Source: Thermoproteota archaeon (GTDB lineage: Archaea; Korarchaeota; Korarchaeia; Korarchaeales; Korarchaeaceae). From it: a stretch of DNA of 64,000 bases. Position numbers and translations under genes: made by a program. Under the pieces are notes generated by a model, which made no database searches, was not told the DNA's origin, and saw only the letters and a program-made list of their open reading frames with translations. The stretch is taken from positions 1-64,000 of the forward strand of contig JAOZFN010000007.1 of assembly GCA_027492205.1 (NCBI GenBank), read 5' to 3'. How positions within the stretch are numbered: the first letter of the stretch is position 1; each line of letters opens with the position of its first letter. Of the stretch, positions 7,856 through 17,519 are shown one piece after another.

Positions 7856-9310
7856 TCAGGGCCCAAAGGCCTCTGCTATGGGCTGAGCAAGGCCAAGGCC
7901 GAGCACCACGCTGAGGATCGCGGTCAGAACCACCACTGCGACCTCCGGATCAGAGGCCCTCTCGGCCGGCGCCTCCCCTCCGCCCTCCTTGAAGAACATG
8001 TACCGGATAACCTGGGCGTAGTAGCCGACGGATATCCCGCTGTTGAGGATGGCTATCAAGGTCAACCACGGGGCCGTGTCAACGACCGACAGGAACAGGT
8101 AGGTGAACTTGCTCCAGAATCCCAAGAGCGGCGGCATCCCCATGAGGCTCAGGAGCAGCACGGCGATCCCCAGGGACAGGGCTGGCATCCTCCTTCCTAT
8201 GCCCCTCATATCCTCCAGCGTCGTGCCGAGGCCTCTCCGTATCAGGTAGGCGAGCCCTACGAAGACTCCGACCTTCGCGAGGACGTAGGTCGTGAGGTGG
8301 AGGACCACCCCCTGAAGTCCGGTGACCCTGCTGAGGGGATCTGCCACGGCCGCGAAGCCCACGAGCAGGTAGCCCGCGTGAGCTATGCTGCTGTAGGCCA
8401 TCATCCTCTGCACGTTCTTCTGCACGAGGGCGACCATGTTCCCGTAAGTCATCGTCAGCACGGCCAGCAGGCCCAGCACGTGAAGCCAGTTCTGGGGTCC
8501 CGTCGAGGCCACCAGCGGTAGCACCATCCTCAGGATGCCAGCTATTGCAGCCATCTTGACGACGCCAGCTATGTAGGAGACGAGCAGCGGGTGAACGCCC
8601 CCGTAGACATCGGGCAGCCACGCGTGGAACGGGAATATCCCCAGCTTGAAGCCGAAGGAGGCGACGAGCACTATCAAGGTCACGAGTATCAGGCTCATCT
8701 GAAACCCGGAGATCCTGATGGACTCCGGCAGGAAACTCGTGCCCGTGAGGCCCACGAGGACCGCGATGCCCAGGACCATCAGCGAGGAGGAGGCGGCGCC
8801 CATCAGTCCGTACTTGGCCGCGCCCTCCAGAGACCTCGGGTCGTCCTTCTTCAGGCCCACCACGACGTAGGAGGCCACCGCCACGAGGGTCCAGGCGGAC
8901 AGCAGGGTCGCCATGTCTGAGACGAACAGCATCGCCAGCACTCCCGCCAGCGTGAGCAGAATGAGCGAGTAGAAGCTCGGGGCAGTGGACCAGCCCTTGA
9001 CTTCAGGGATGGAGGCCACGGCGACCAGGAGGGTTCCGAGAGAGACCAGCACCCCTAGGTAAGCGGAGTACCTGTCGAATAGCAGGGTATCCTCGAAGGC
9101 GAAGACCCTCTGGCCTAAAGAGGACAGCTCCAATGCCAAGGTAAGGGTGAGGATAAGCGCCGCCACTAGGACTGCAACGCCTAGGTATCCGAGGAAGCCG
9201 TACCCGCCGGACCTCTCTTCTCTCATTCCCCTATCGACGAGCGGTATCAGGAGCCCGGGAGTGACCAGGAGGAACATTAGGGCTTCGAAGATCTCGATTG
9301 GACCCAGCAT
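7856..9310 (-). CDS. nuoN: Complex I antiporter-like subunit N
   Basis: A 484-residue polytopic membrane protein of the NuoL/M/N (Mrp antiporter-like) family, about 13-14 helices. The conserved central block FPFHAWLPDVYGGVHPLLV carries the proton-path residues, and KNVQRMMAYSSIAHAGYLLVG and MPPLLGFWSKFTYL are also present. It is the last gene of the operon, starting three bases after nuoL. It forms one of the three proton-pumping modules of the membrane arm. Confidence 0.95.
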   Translation of the reverse strand: MLGPIEIFEALMFLLVTPGLLIPLVDRGMREERSGGYGFLGYLGVAVLVAALILTLTLALELSSLGQRVFAFEDTLLFDRYSAYLGVLVSLGTLLVAVASIPEVKGWSTAPSFYSLILLTLAGVLAMLFVSDMATLLSAWTLVAVASYVVVGLKKDDPRSLEGAAKYGLMGAASSSLMVLGIAVLVGLTGTSFLPESIRISGFQMSLILVTLIVLVASFGFKLGIFPFHAWLPDVYGGVHPLLVSYIAGVVKMAAIAGILRMVLPLVASTGPQNWLHVLGLLAVLTMTYGNMVALVQKNVQRMMAYSSIAHAGYLLVGFAAVADPLSRVTGLQGVVLHLTTYVLAKVGVFVGLAYLIRRGLGTTLEDMRGIGRRMPALSLGIAVLLLSLMGMPPLLGFWSKFTYLFLSVVDTAPWLTLIAILNSGISVGYYAQVIRYMFFKEGGGEAPAERASDPEVAVVVLTAILSVVLGLGLAQPIAEAFGP

Positions 9311-9313
9311 GCC

Positions 9314-11437
9314 TCACACCACCCACACCAGGAACGCCAGGATCAGCGCGGCCAGCCCCGCGAAGAACATCAGCAGGTAGTGGTTGATCAGACCGGTCTG
9401 AGACCTTCTCAACGTGCGGCCAACTCCTAACACGGCTGAAACGAGCCTCTCGTGATATCCGCGGTCTACAACCCCCTTCTCAAACCTCCACCCGATCGCG
9501 CTGGCCTCCCAGGTGGACTGAGGTAGTAGCCTGTGGTAGAACCCGTCGATGACGAGGCTGTCGAACCACCTGAAGCCGTTTCTGGACAGCCAGGCGAATC
9601 CGCCGACTATCACCCTGTAGTAGATGCTGTTGATGTACCACCTGTCGTAGAGGAAGTCCTGAATGGCCGAGAGCGGTTCAGACTGCCTTATCGCCACGAG
9701 CAGCCTCCTTCCTGAGGAGGTTTGGTAGGCGAACCACCCGATCCCTATCCCTCCGAAGACCAGCGGCAGGCTGACGCCCAGGAGGAACGGGTTCAGGTGG
9801 ACTTCCACGTGCGGGGCCTCTTCCAGGGCGAGCACGTTGCTTGCCACCTTGCTGAGGATCTCCGGGCCAACCGCGGGCCACGTCAGGCCCAGCAGGAGGG
9901 TCGCGACTGCCAGGAGGAAGTAGGGGGCGAGCATCAGCGGGTGCGCCTCGTGGAGCCTGTGCTCGGCCTCGAGGTGCCTCACGTTCTCTGACCCCTCGTA
10001 GAAGAACGTCCTGAGCACGAGCCTGGTCGAGTAGAAGGCCGTCAGGCCAGCGGTGACGACGCCCAGCGCGAAGGCCAGGCCCACCCCAGACTCGTACGCC
10101 GCCTCTACCACGGAGTCCTTGCTCCAGAATCCCATCAGCGGGGGGACTCCCGCAAGGCTGAGCGCGGTCACAAGCATGGCCGCGAAGGTGTACCTCATGT
10201 GCCCGGCGAGGCCGCCCATGTCGTCCACGTACTTGGAGTGGACGGCGTGGATTATCGCGCCAGCGCCCAGGAACAGGGCCGCCTTGAATATCGCGTGGCT
10301 CATGAAGTGGGAGAAGCCAGCCAGTATCCCATTGGCCAGCTCCTCCATCAGGCCCGCGCTGCCCAGGGCCATGAACATGTAGCCGAGCTGCGAGGCGGTG
10401 GAGAAGGCCAGAATGAGCTTCAGCTCCCTGGCCACGAGGGCCTGGGTCGCCATGAAGAAGGCCGTGAAGGCCCCTATCAGCGTGATGAAGGTGAAGTAGG
10501 CGTGTATCGCCTCCGCGCCGGCCGGCAGGGTGTGCATCAGCTGATGCTCCGCCAGCTTGAATATCGGCGCGAACCTGAGCAGGAAGTACACTCCCGCCTT
10601 GACCATGGTGGCGGCGTGGATCAGAGCGCTGACTGAAGTGGGACCGGTCATGGCCGTCACGAGCCACTCGTGGAACGGGAATTGGGCGCTCTTGGCCATC
10701 GCCCCCAAGGAGAAGGCGAGGAGGAACGGCAGTAGAAGGCCCCTGGCGGCGAGCCAGGCGGCCCAGGTTCCGGAGGAGTGGGCTATCTCGGGGATGCTGA
10801 AGGTACCCGTGAGGGAGTAGAGCACACCTATCCCGAGCAGGAATCCGACGTCTCCGAGCCTGGTGAAGGTGAGGGCCCTCAGGCCGCTGTGGCTGGGCGG
10901 GAACCACATCGGGACGCCCAGAGCCGTCCGGCCGGGGTCGCCGACCCACCTCCCCTGCTCGTCAGTGTACCAGTGGCCTATCAAGGCGTAGGATGCGAGA
11001 CCCGTCCCCTCCCAGCCGAGGAACATGATCAGCAGGTTGTCCGCCATGACGAGGAGGAGCATGCTTCCGACGAAGAAGTCGAAGAAGAACCAGTACCTGG
11101 TCCTGCCCGGGTCGTGGGCCATGTACTCGAGGCTGTAGACTCCTATGAGGAAGCAGAGCCACGCTATTATGAGGGCCATCGCCCCGGAGAGGGTGTCGAC
11201 GTACACTCCAAGGCTCACGCCCATGCCGGGTACCCAGTCGACCGACCAGGTGACCAGACCGCCGTGCCCCGAGAACACCTCCCTTGCGAGGAGCGTGGCG
11301 GAGATGGCCGAGAGGCCAAGCGTGGAAGCTGCGATGTAGTCCCTAACCCTCCCCAGCTTCGAGAGGGCCAGCGACAGCAGAGCGCCTAGGTACGGCAGTG
11401 CCCAAGCGACGACGGCCGTCGTCTGCGCGAACTCCAT
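9314..11437 (-). CDS. nuoL: Complex I antiporter-like subunit L
   Basis: At 707 residues this is the longest of the three antiporter-like subunits and the distal one in the membrane arm. Landmarks are FLGWEGTGLASYALIGHWY, FPFHEWLVTAMTGPTSVSAL, ELKLILAFSTASQLGYMFMA and PPLMGFWSKDSVV. The C-terminal extension after about residue 500 (YDRWYINSIYYRVIVGG and a last helix) corresponds to the lateral helix and its anchor that brace the arm. It ends three bases before nuoN starts. Confidence 0.95.
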   Translation of the reverse strand: MEFAQTTAVVAWALPYLGALLSLALSKLGRVRDYIAASTLGLSAISATLLAREVFSGHGGLVTWSVDWVPGMGVSLGVYVDTLSGAMALIIAWLCFLIGVYSLEYMAHDPGRTRYWFFFDFFVGSMLLLVMADNLLIMFLGWEGTGLASYALIGHWYTDEQGRWVGDPGRTALGVPMWFPPSHSGLRALTFTRLGDVGFLLGIGVLYSLTGTFSIPEIAHSSGTWAAWLAARGLLLPFLLAFSLGAMAKSAQFPFHEWLVTAMTGPTSVSALIHAATMVKAGVYFLLRFAPIFKLAEHQLMHTLPAGAEAIHAYFTFITLIGAFTAFFMATQALVARELKLILAFSTASQLGYMFMALGSAGLMEELANGILAGFSHFMSHAIFKAALFLGAGAIIHAVHSKYVDDMGGLAGHMRYTFAAMLVTALSLAGVPPLMGFWSKDSVVEAAYESGVGLAFALGVVTAGLTAFYSTRLVLRTFFYEGSENVRHLEAEHRLHEAHPLMLAPYFLLAVATLLLGLTWPAVGPEILSKVASNVLALEEAPHVEVHLNPFLLGVSLPLVFGGIGIGWFAYQTSSGRRLLVAIRQSEPLSAIQDFLYDRWYINSIYYRVIVGGFAWLSRNGFRWFDSLVIDGFYHRLLPQSTWEASAIGWRFEKGVVDRGYHERLVSAVLGVGRTLRRSQTGLINHYLLMFFAGLAALILAFLVWVV

Positions 11438-11451
11438 TCTGCGAGCTCACC

Positions 11452-12990
11452 TCACCCGAGGAGGATCCTCAGTGACGCCAACAGCGGGTCGATGAGGAGT
11501 CTGGGCCAGATGAAGAGGGCGATGCCGACGGCGGCTATCACCATCATCGGTCCCAGCAGGCCCATCCCCGCCTCCTTCGCCTTCTCGGCGGCCTCTGACG
11601 GCTGTCCGAAGAATATCCTCTTCATGGTCAGGAACGCGTAGGCGGTTGAGAGCCCGATCCCTATGAGGAGCGCGGCCAGGAGGGCCACGAAGTACAGGGT
11701 CGACCTGCCGGTGGTGGTGCTCGAGATTCCCATTACTATCAGGATCTCGCTCCACAGGCCGAGCGACGGCGGAATTCCCGTGATGTGCATGAACCCTATC
11801 AGGGCCAGCGAGGCCGTGATGGGCATCTTGGGGGCGAGGCCACCCATCTTGCTGATGCTCCTGAGACCGTGGAGCTGCGCTATGAGGACGCCCGCGGTGG
11901 CGAACAGGAGAGCCTTTCCGACGGCGTGCGCGGCGTAGTGCACCATGGCGCCGGCGACTCCGGCAGCGGTTAGCGTGGAGACGCCGGCCAGCAGGTATCC
12001 CATCTGGGAGACGCTGGAGTACGCCAGCAGCCTCTTGAAGTCGTCCTGCGCCAGGGCCATCAGGCCGCCGTAGATTATGGTGAACAGGGCCAGCGGAAGC
12101 GTGTAGGGCGTCAGACTAGCGAACTCAAACGGGAAGAGCACGTACACTATCCTCACGAGCGCGTAGGCGGCTATCCCGATCAGGTTGGGCGAGAGCAGGG
12201 CGGACACGGGAGTCGGCGCCTCGGCGTGGGCGTAGGGCAGCCAGATGTGAACGCCGAATATGGCCAGCTTCACGAAGAGCCCTATGCAGAGCGCCACGAC
12301 GGTGAGCATCCTGAGGCTCGTCGGCACGAGCTGGCCGAGGCCCATCATTGGAGTCAGAGCGGCGGGGTCGTAGTAGTCGAAGGTCCCAGCGTGGAGGCCG
12401 ACTATCAGCGCCCCGACCAGAAAGACTAGGGCACCGACGTGCGTCCAGATCAGGTAGAGCAGGGCTATCTTCTCCCTGTTTCCGTACCCATAGAACGCTA
12501 TCAGGAGGAAGCTCGGCAGGAGGGAGACCTCCAAGAACAGATAGAACTCCACGAGGTTTGTAGAGAGCACGGTGCCCATCATCGCGGCCGCGAACATGAC
12601 GAACAGCATGTAGTAGACTCCCCAGCCGGGCGGAGTCTCCCCCTCGGCCTCGAACTCCTCGAACCTGTGCTGCATGTACCTCCATGAGTACACGGAGATC
12701 AGCGTGGTGACGAGGCCTATGGATATGGCCAGGGGAGCGCTGAGGGAGTCGAGCAGCATGCTGAAAGAGCCTATCGAGTCGGCCTGGAAGAACACCGGGT
12801 CGGCAATTGGCTCGTCAACGCCCGCCGCCAACGCGAGGTGCGCGGTGAGTGCCGCGGGAATGGCCAGCAGCATCGTCGCGAGCGCGGCTATCCCCTTTCC
12901 ACCCAGCGCGTCCTCGAGGAGGGGCAGGATCAGAGATCCCAGAATCGGGATCAGGACGGCATAGAACATGTACGGTTGTTCCAGAACCAC
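11452..12990 (-). CDS. nuoM: Complex I antiporter-like subunit M
   Basis: A 512-residue membrane protein. NuoM signatures are EFYLFLEVSLLPSFLLIAFYG with the helix-5 Glu, FGVHIWLPYAHAEAPTPVSA, LLAYSSVSQMGYLLAG and IPPSLGLWSEILIV. It sits between nuoK and nuoL. In this operon M precedes L, the reverse of the Escherichia coli order. Confidence 0.95.
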   Translation of the reverse strand: MVLEQPYMFYAVLIPILGSLILPLLEDALGGKGIAALATMLLAIPAALTAHLALAAGVDEPIADPVFFQADSIGSFSMLLDSLSAPLAISIGLVTTLISVYSWRYMQHRFEEFEAEGETPPGWGVYYMLFVMFAAAMMGTVLSTNLVEFYLFLEVSLLPSFLLIAFYGYGNREKIALLYLIWTHVGALVFLVGALIVGLHAGTFDYYDPAALTPMMGLGQLVPTSLRMLTVVALCIGLFVKLAIFGVHIWLPYAHAEAPTPVSALLSPNLIGIAAYALVRIVYVLFPFEFASLTPYTLPLALFTIIYGGLMALAQDDFKRLLAYSSVSQMGYLLAGVSTLTAAGVAGAMVHYAAHAVGKALLFATAGVLIAQLHGLRSISKMGGLAPKMPITASLALIGFMHITGIPPSLGLWSEILIVMGISSTTTGRSTLYFVALLAALLIGIGLSTAYAFLTMKRIFFGQPSEAAEKAKEAGMGLLGPMMVIAAVGIALFIWPRLLIDPLLASLRILLG

Positions 12991-12996
12991 CTAAAC

Positions 12997-13305
12997 TCAC
13001 CCCCTAGACTCGGTCAGCTCGAAAACGTCCAGGCTCCTCTTGACGCGGAACATGAGGATCGCTATGGAGACAACAACTCCGACCTCCGCAGCGGCGAGAG
13101 ATATTGCAAGGAGGGCCAACACTACTCCGGTGGGTTTAGACGCCGCTGAAGTGGAGGAGAAGCTTAAGAGTGCGAGAAGGGCTCCGTTAAACACGAGTTC
13201 AACTGAGATAAGCATTCTAATCAGGTTTCTTTTCGCTACAAGGCCGTACAGGCCGATTGCGGCTAAGACGAACGACACAGAGAGATACCAATAGACCGTC
13301 GGCAT
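12997..13305 (-). CDS. nuoK: Complex I subunit K
   Basis: A 102-residue protein with three transmembrane helices, the usual size for NuoK. The helix-2 segment reads RMLISVELVFNGALLALLSF and contains the conserved membrane Glu of the E-channel. A second acidic residue occurs in helix 3 (ISLAAAEVGVVVSIAIL). Start and stop lie three and six bases from its neighbours. Confidence 0.93.
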   Translation of the reverse strand: MPTVYWYLSVSFVLAAIGLYGLVAKRNLIRMLISVELVFNGALLALLSFSSTSAASKPTGVVLALLAISLAAAEVGVVVSIAILMFRVKRSLDVFELTESRG

Positions 13306-13308
13306 ACC

Positions 13309-13797
13309 TCACACCTCCCTCCTAGCCAGAGTTATCGCCTCGATGAGGGTCGTGGCCATAGAGAGAATCGATAGCAGGAGAGCAAACCAGTACTTGTCGA
13401 CGACCAGCCTCGTGAGTTCCTCCATCTCGACTGCCTGCGTCTGCGGGAAGATGCCTGAGAAGCTGTGGAACGTTACCAAGAGTGCGGCCGCAATCAGCGC
13501 TATCGTGACCGCAGCGAATTCCTTAAGCGGTACCGGCGGCTCTGGTACATCTTTGAACATGACTACCGAGAAGAGGATAAATGTCACGGCAGAGCCGACG
13601 TAGACGGTTAGCTGAAACACAGCTACGAGCGGATATCCGAGGAGAGCAAAGAAGACCGCATTCGCGGTGCCTAAGACATCCAAGAAGAAGGCTGCGTACA
13701 CAAGAGACCTGTGGCTGACCACCAGGATGGCCGAGGCGACGGCCAGCGCGGACGTCGCGAAGAACACGAGAGAGGTCAGGTCAATCGGCAGGCTCAT
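13309..13797 (-). CDS. nuoJ: Complex I subunit J
   Basis: A 162-residue protein with about five hydrophobic helices. The conserved helix-3 region reads GYPLVAVFQLTVYVGSAVTFILF, where a pi-bulge and Tyr are important for coupling. Its ATG at 13797 overlaps the end of nuoI by 17 bases. Confidence 0.92.
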   Translation of the reverse strand: MSLPIDLTSLVFFATSALAVASAILVVSHRSLVYAAFFLDVLGTANAVFFALLGYPLVAVFQLTVYVGSAVTFILFSVVMFKDVPEPPVPLKEFAAVTIALIAAALLVTFHSFSGIFPQTQAVEMEELTRLVVDKYWFALLLSILSMATTLIEAITLARREV

Positions 13798-14308
13798 AGG
13801 CTATCCCCCTCCTCTCGTCCATCGTGGGCCTGAGCCGCCTGGGCGGCGTATCGAACTCCGGCTTTGGCGGGCCCGCAGCGAACTCCCCCGGCGGGTAGAT
13901 CATGGAGTTGAAGTCCTCGTAGGCGACGTCGTGGGTTTCCACGTGCTCGAGCGCCCCGGTGGGACACACGTCGACGCAGAACCCGCAGAAGATGCACCTG
14001 GTATAGTTTATCCCGGGGTACCTCTTCGGCTTGACCTCCTCCGCCGGCGCCTCCTCGCCCGGCTCCGCCGCGCGCTCAACGTACATCTTCATGGCGTTCG
14101 CAGGGCACACGGTCGCGCAGAGTCCGCAGCTTATGCAGATGTCCTTCTTGTATTCGATGAATCCCCTGTATCCCTCAGGAAGCTCTATGACCTCCTCCGG
14201 ATATCTGACGGTCGCCCTCGGCGTGATGAGGTACTTGGCGCCGGTGAGTATGGCGTCCAGATGTCCCTTGAGCCTGAATACCGGTGAACTCCACCTCCTG
14301 TCGGTCAT
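13781..14308 (-). CDS. nuoI: Complex I iron-sulfur subunit I (two 4Fe-4S clusters)
   Basis: A 175-residue 8Fe ferredoxin-type subunit that carries clusters N6a and N6b and passes electrons to NuoB. Cluster motifs are Cys58-x2-Cys61-x2-Cys64-x3-Cys68-Pro and Cys105-x2-Cys108-x2-Cys111-x3-Cys115-Pro. The frame is open further upstream, but the ATG at 14308 forms a four-base ATGA overlap with the nuoH stop and gives a normal NuoI N-terminus. An acidic insertion (about residues 80-93) lies between the two cluster motifs. Confidence 0.94.
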   Translation of the reverse strand: MTDRRWSSPVFRLKGHLDAILTGAKYLITPRATVRYPEEVIELPEGYRGFIEYKKDICISCGLCATVCPANAMKMYVERAAEPGEEAPAEEVKPKRYPGINYTRCIFCGFCVDVCPTGALEHVETHDVAYEDFNSMIYPPGEFAAGPPKPEFDTPPRRLRPTMDERRGIAYEPAD

Positions 14309-15330
14309 ATCGACCACCCCGAGAGGACCAAGAGCGAGAGGAACACCGAGAGGATGGACGCCGGGAAGAGGTAGTGCCACGCCAGCCTCAGGGCCTGATC
14401 GATCCTGTAGCGTGGGTAGACGGCTCTCATGAAGACGGAGAGGCACATTATCACCAGCGCCTTGAGGAACAGCACCGCGCCCGGCAGGATGAGCCAGCTC
14501 CCCGGGAACTCGAGGGGCGGCAGCGGCTCCCACCCGCCGAGGAAGAGTATCGCGAAGAGGAGGCTCAGCACGTAGAGCTTGACGTATGAGGCGCCCATCG
14601 TAAGGCCGTACAGTATCCCGCTGTACTCGGTGAACGGACCCATGACGATCTCGCTTTCAGCCTCCACTATCTCGAAGGGGAACCTGGAGGTCGAGAGCAG
14701 CATCAGCACGAAGAACGTCACCGCGGCCAGCGGGTTCAGCGCGATCCCCCAGAGCCACTCTGACTGCAGCTCGACCATCCTGACGAGGTCCATGGTCCCG
14801 TACAGGACGGCCATGGCCAGGGCTGAGACGAACATGGGTATCTCGTCGGCGGTGATCAGGAAGCCCTCTCTCAGGCCGCCTATCAGGCCGAACTTGTTGT
14901 TGCTTCCCCACCCTATCACCAGGTTGAACGCCGGCGCTAGGGTGTTGAGCCCCAAGACCACGAGGAGGGATATCTCGCTCCTGAACGCGTAGAAGTCGTA
15001 GCTTATCGGTATGGCGATGGCAGCTATGTAAGAGGAGGCGAACAGGAGGATGGGGCCGAAGATGAATGCCAGCCTGTCGGCCTGATCTGGAACGATGGGC
15101 TCGGCGAACAGGTACCTCAGGAGGTCGGCCACCAGCTGAATGGCCCCTCCAAGCCGCTTCAGCACGTACAGCGGCCCGTACCTGAGCTGAACCTTGGCGG
15201 CAAGCTTCCTCTCGAACCATATGATGAAGAGAAGCACGGCGAACGCTGAGATGAGTCCGGGGTAGATCAGGGGAACGAACAGCCAGGGAGAGAGCAGGAG
15301 GTCCAGAATCCACTCCAGCAGGCCCATCAT
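14305..15330 (-). CDS. nuoH: Complex I membrane subunit H
   Basis: A 341-residue protein with eight or nine helices. It forms the roof of the quinone chamber and links the peripheral and membrane arms. Conserved pieces are AAKVQLRYGPLYVLK, EPIVPDQADRLAF, RFPFEIVEAESEIVMG with its acidic residues, and the closing helix near RIDQALRLAWHYLFP. It has ATGA overlaps with both nuoD and nuoI. Confidence 0.95.
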   Translation of the reverse strand: MMGLLEWILDLLLSPWLFVPLIYPGLISAFAVLLFIIWFERKLAAKVQLRYGPLYVLKRLGGAIQLVADLLRYLFAEPIVPDQADRLAFIFGPILLFASSYIAAIAIPISYDFYAFRSEISLLVVLGLNTLAPAFNLVIGWGSNNKFGLIGGLREGFLITADEIPMFVSALAMAVLYGTMDLVRMVELQSEWLWGIALNPLAAVTFFVLMLLSTSRFPFEIVEAESEIVMGPFTEYSGILYGLTMGASYVKLYVLSLLFAILFLGGWEPLPPLEFPGSWLILPGAVLFLKALVIMCLSVFMRAVYPRYRIDQALRLAWHYLFPASILSVFLSLLVLSGWSI

Positions 15331-16496
15331 CGATCAGCCTCCGGCGGGAAGTAATCCAGACTCCCGTAGATGGCGGGAATGTCGGCCACCCTGCAGTTCC
15401 TGATGAGGTGCTCGAACAGGACGACGTTCCTTATGGAGGGAGACACGACCCTGAACCTGTACGGCTTCGGAGACCCGTCGCTCACGATGTAGTAGACGGC
15501 CTCCCCCCTCGCGGCCTCCACCCTGGCGACTGCCTCGCCCTTTGGGGGTCTCAGGGATATAAGGGCCGCGGGGAGCTTTATCCTGCGGTGCTGGGCCATC
15601 CATTCCTTCCACTTCGGCGGTATCATCTTCAGGTATCTCTCCTCCAGGATCGGCCCGTCGGGCATCTTCTTCAGGATCTGCCTGATCATGTTGATGCTCT
15701 CCCTGATCTCCCCGACCCTGACCATCATCCTGGCGAGCGAGTCCCCCTCCTCGCGGGTGACCACGTTGAAGTCCAGCTCGGGGTACGCGCAGTAGGGATC
15801 GACCTTCCTAACGTCGTACGGGACGCCCGACGCCCTCAGGTTCGGGCCAACTATCCCCAGCCTGATGGCGTCCTCCCTCCTCAGGACCCCGACCCCCTCC
15901 AGCCTGGCCCTGGTGACGGGGTTGTCGAAGAAGATCTTGTGGTAGTCCGGGATCCTCCTCTCGAGGTAGCGAAGGGCCTTATCCATCTCATCCTCGAAGC
16001 CCGGCGGCAGGTCTCTCCTGACGCCCCCGGGTATCATGTAGGAGTACGTGAGCCTGGCCCCGGTGAGCCTCTGGGCCAGCTCGATCATGATTTCCCTGTC
16101 CCAGAAGGCCCACATGAAGGCGGTGGAGGAGCCCAGCATTATCCCGTGGATTCCGAGCCCGTAGAAGTGGCTGTGGATCCTCGTCATCTCCGCCAGGAGC
16201 GTCCTCAGCCACTGGGCCCTGGGCGGGGCCTCGATCCCCAGGAGCCTCTCGAGGGCGAGGACGTATCCCAGGTTGTGGTTGGCCGTGTCCGCCAGGGGAG
16301 GCCTCTCGATCAGGGGGATGATCTGTATGTAGTTCTTCGTCTCGGCCAGCTTCTCCACCGTCCTGTGGACGTACCCTATGTCCGGCCTGAGGCTCACCAC
16401 CACGTCCCCGTCGACCTTCGCCACGAGCCTCATGTGGCCGGACGCCGGGTGCTGGGGCCCTATCAGGAGTTCCAGAACGTGTTCCTCCTCGCTCAT
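15327..16496 (-). CDS. nuoD: Complex I 49-kDa-type subunit D
   Basis: 389 residues from the ATG at 16496, which forms an ATGA overlap with the nuoC stop. The longer open frame upstream is non-coding. The quinone-site His is in LLIGPQHPASGH. The paired cysteine motifs of NiFe-hydrogenase large subunits are absent: the positions read IERPPLADTANHN and SLDYFPPEADR. This is therefore a true complex I subunit and not a membrane-bound hydrogenase. Separate nuoC and nuoD genes are usual in archaea. Confidence 0.95.
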   Translation of the reverse strand: MSEEEHVLELLIGPQHPASGHMRLVAKVDGDVVVSLRPDIGYVHRTVEKLAETKNYIQIIPLIERPPLADTANHNLGYVLALERLLGIEAPPRAQWLRTLLAEMTRIHSHFYGLGIHGIMLGSSTAFMWAFWDREIMIELAQRLTGARLTYSYMIPGGVRRDLPPGFEDEMDKALRYLERRIPDYHKIFFDNPVTRARLEGVGVLRREDAIRLGIVGPNLRASGVPYDVRKVDPYCAYPELDFNVVTREEGDSLARMMVRVGEIRESINMIRQILKKMPDGPILEERYLKMIPPKWKEWMAQHRRIKLPAALISLRPPKGEAVARVEAARGEAVYYIVSDGSPKPYRFRVVSPSIRNVVLFEHLIRNCRVADIPAIYGSLDYFPPEADR

Positions 16497-17020
16497 GCGT
16501 TGATCCCCTCCACCTTCACCTTGAAGTCCTTCCTGAGCGGCGGGACGCCCTCGTAGCTCTCGGGCAGGAGCAGGCTCCTCGGGTCGGGGTGCCCCGAGAA
16601 GTGAATGCCGAGCATCTCCCTCTGCTCCATCTCGTGGTACTTCACGCTGGGCCACACGTCATACAGGGAGGGCGTCTCCGGATTGTCCCGCGGGAGGGTG
16701 GTCCTTAGGGCGACGATCCACTTTGACAGCCTCGGATCGAGGTAGGATGACACGTGGTAGACGAGCTCAATCTCGCCCGAGTCCGGGCGGTCTATGCCCG
16801 TGACCGCCTTGACGTGATCGAAGCCCGCGGCCTTCAGCCTCTCCGCGGCCTCCTTGAGGCGGTCAGGAGGGACCTTGACCGACACCGCGCCCCTCGCAGA
16901 GGATATCTCGGGTGACAGCCCCTCCAGCACCTCGCCGAGGAGGGTCTCTATCTCCCCGGGGGGCGCGGCCTCGGCCTTCCCCTGAACCTGAGACTCAGAC
17001 TTTGAGGCCAATGGCCTCAC
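16493..17020 (-). CDS. nuoC: Complex I 30-kDa-type subunit C
   Basis: A 175-residue protein ending in the family signature EMEQREMLGIHFSGHPD and LLLPESYEGVPPLRKDF. The N-terminal half (residues 1-80) is more variable and has a Pro/Glu-rich leader. It packs against NuoD and NuoB and binds no cofactor. Its start overlaps the end of nuoB by 26 bases. Confidence 0.93.
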   Translation of the reverse strand: MRPLASKSESQVQGKAEAAPPGEIETLLGEVLEGLSPEISSARGAVSVKVPPDRLKEAAERLKAAGFDHVKAVTGIDRPDSGEIELVYHVSSYLDPRLSKWIVALRTTLPRDNPETPSLYDVWPSVKYHEMEQREMLGIHFSGHPDPRSLLLPESYEGVPPLRKDFKVKVEGINA

Positions 17021-17519
17021 CCCTCCTGATCCTCTTCTGGAGCTTGATCACCGCCCTCGCCACTGCCTCCGGCCTCGGGGGGCATCCGGGGATGAACACC
17101 TCGACCGGGAGGATGTCCTTCGGCCGGACTATGTTGTAGCTGTTCCAGAAGATTCCGCCGTCGATCGCACAAGCCCCCATGGCGATGACGAACTTGGGTT
17201 CCGGCATCTGCTCGTAGACCCAGATGGCCGCGTCGGCCATCTTCTTGGTGAGGGTTCCCTCGATCAGCATGAGGTTGCACTGCCTGGGGGCCACGAAGGG
17301 CAGGAATCCGAACCGCTCCGCGTCGAACCTGGGCGCAGAGGCGGCGGCGAACTCGGCCCCGCAGCATGCGGTGGTGAAGTGGACGGGCCACAGAGAGAAT
17401 GCGATCCCCCAGTCCCGAAGTGAGCGGATGGGCGTCCTCTCCACGAGCCACCTGGCCGCCTTCCTGGCGGTCCTCTCGAGGTCTCCCAACCACATGGACC
17501 CGCTTATTCCACAGACCAT
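16995..17519 (-). CDS. nuoB: Complex I PSST-type subunit B (cluster N2)
   Basis: A 174-residue protein holding the terminal 4Fe-4S cluster N2, which reduces quinone. The ligands are the adjacent cysteines of TTACCGAEFAAASAP plus single cysteines in AMGACAIDGG and FIPGCPPRPEA. The N-terminus (MVCGISGSMWLGDLERTARK) places an amphipathic segment on the membrane. It overlaps nuoA by 16 bases. Confidence 0.95.
   Translation of the reverse strand: MVCGISGSMWLGDLERTARKAARWLVERTPIRSLRDWGIAFSLWPVHFTTACCGAEFAAASAPRFDAERFGFLPFVAPRQCNLMLIEGTLTKKMADAAIWVYEQMPEPKFVIAMGACAIDGGIFWNSYNIVRPKDILPVEVFIPGCPPRPEAVARAVIKLQKRIRRGEAIGLKV

Noticed and set aside
15387-16556. Very long plus-strand open frame opposite nuoD, and similar frames opposite nuoL and nuoM
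   Set aside because: They are mirror frames of GC-rich codons in conserved genes and carry no family signature.
15327-17519. NuoB/C/D/H/I as part of a membrane-bound NiFe hydrogenase
   Set aside because: The large subunit lacks both cysteine pairs that bind nickel, and nuoA, J, K, L, M and N are all present.
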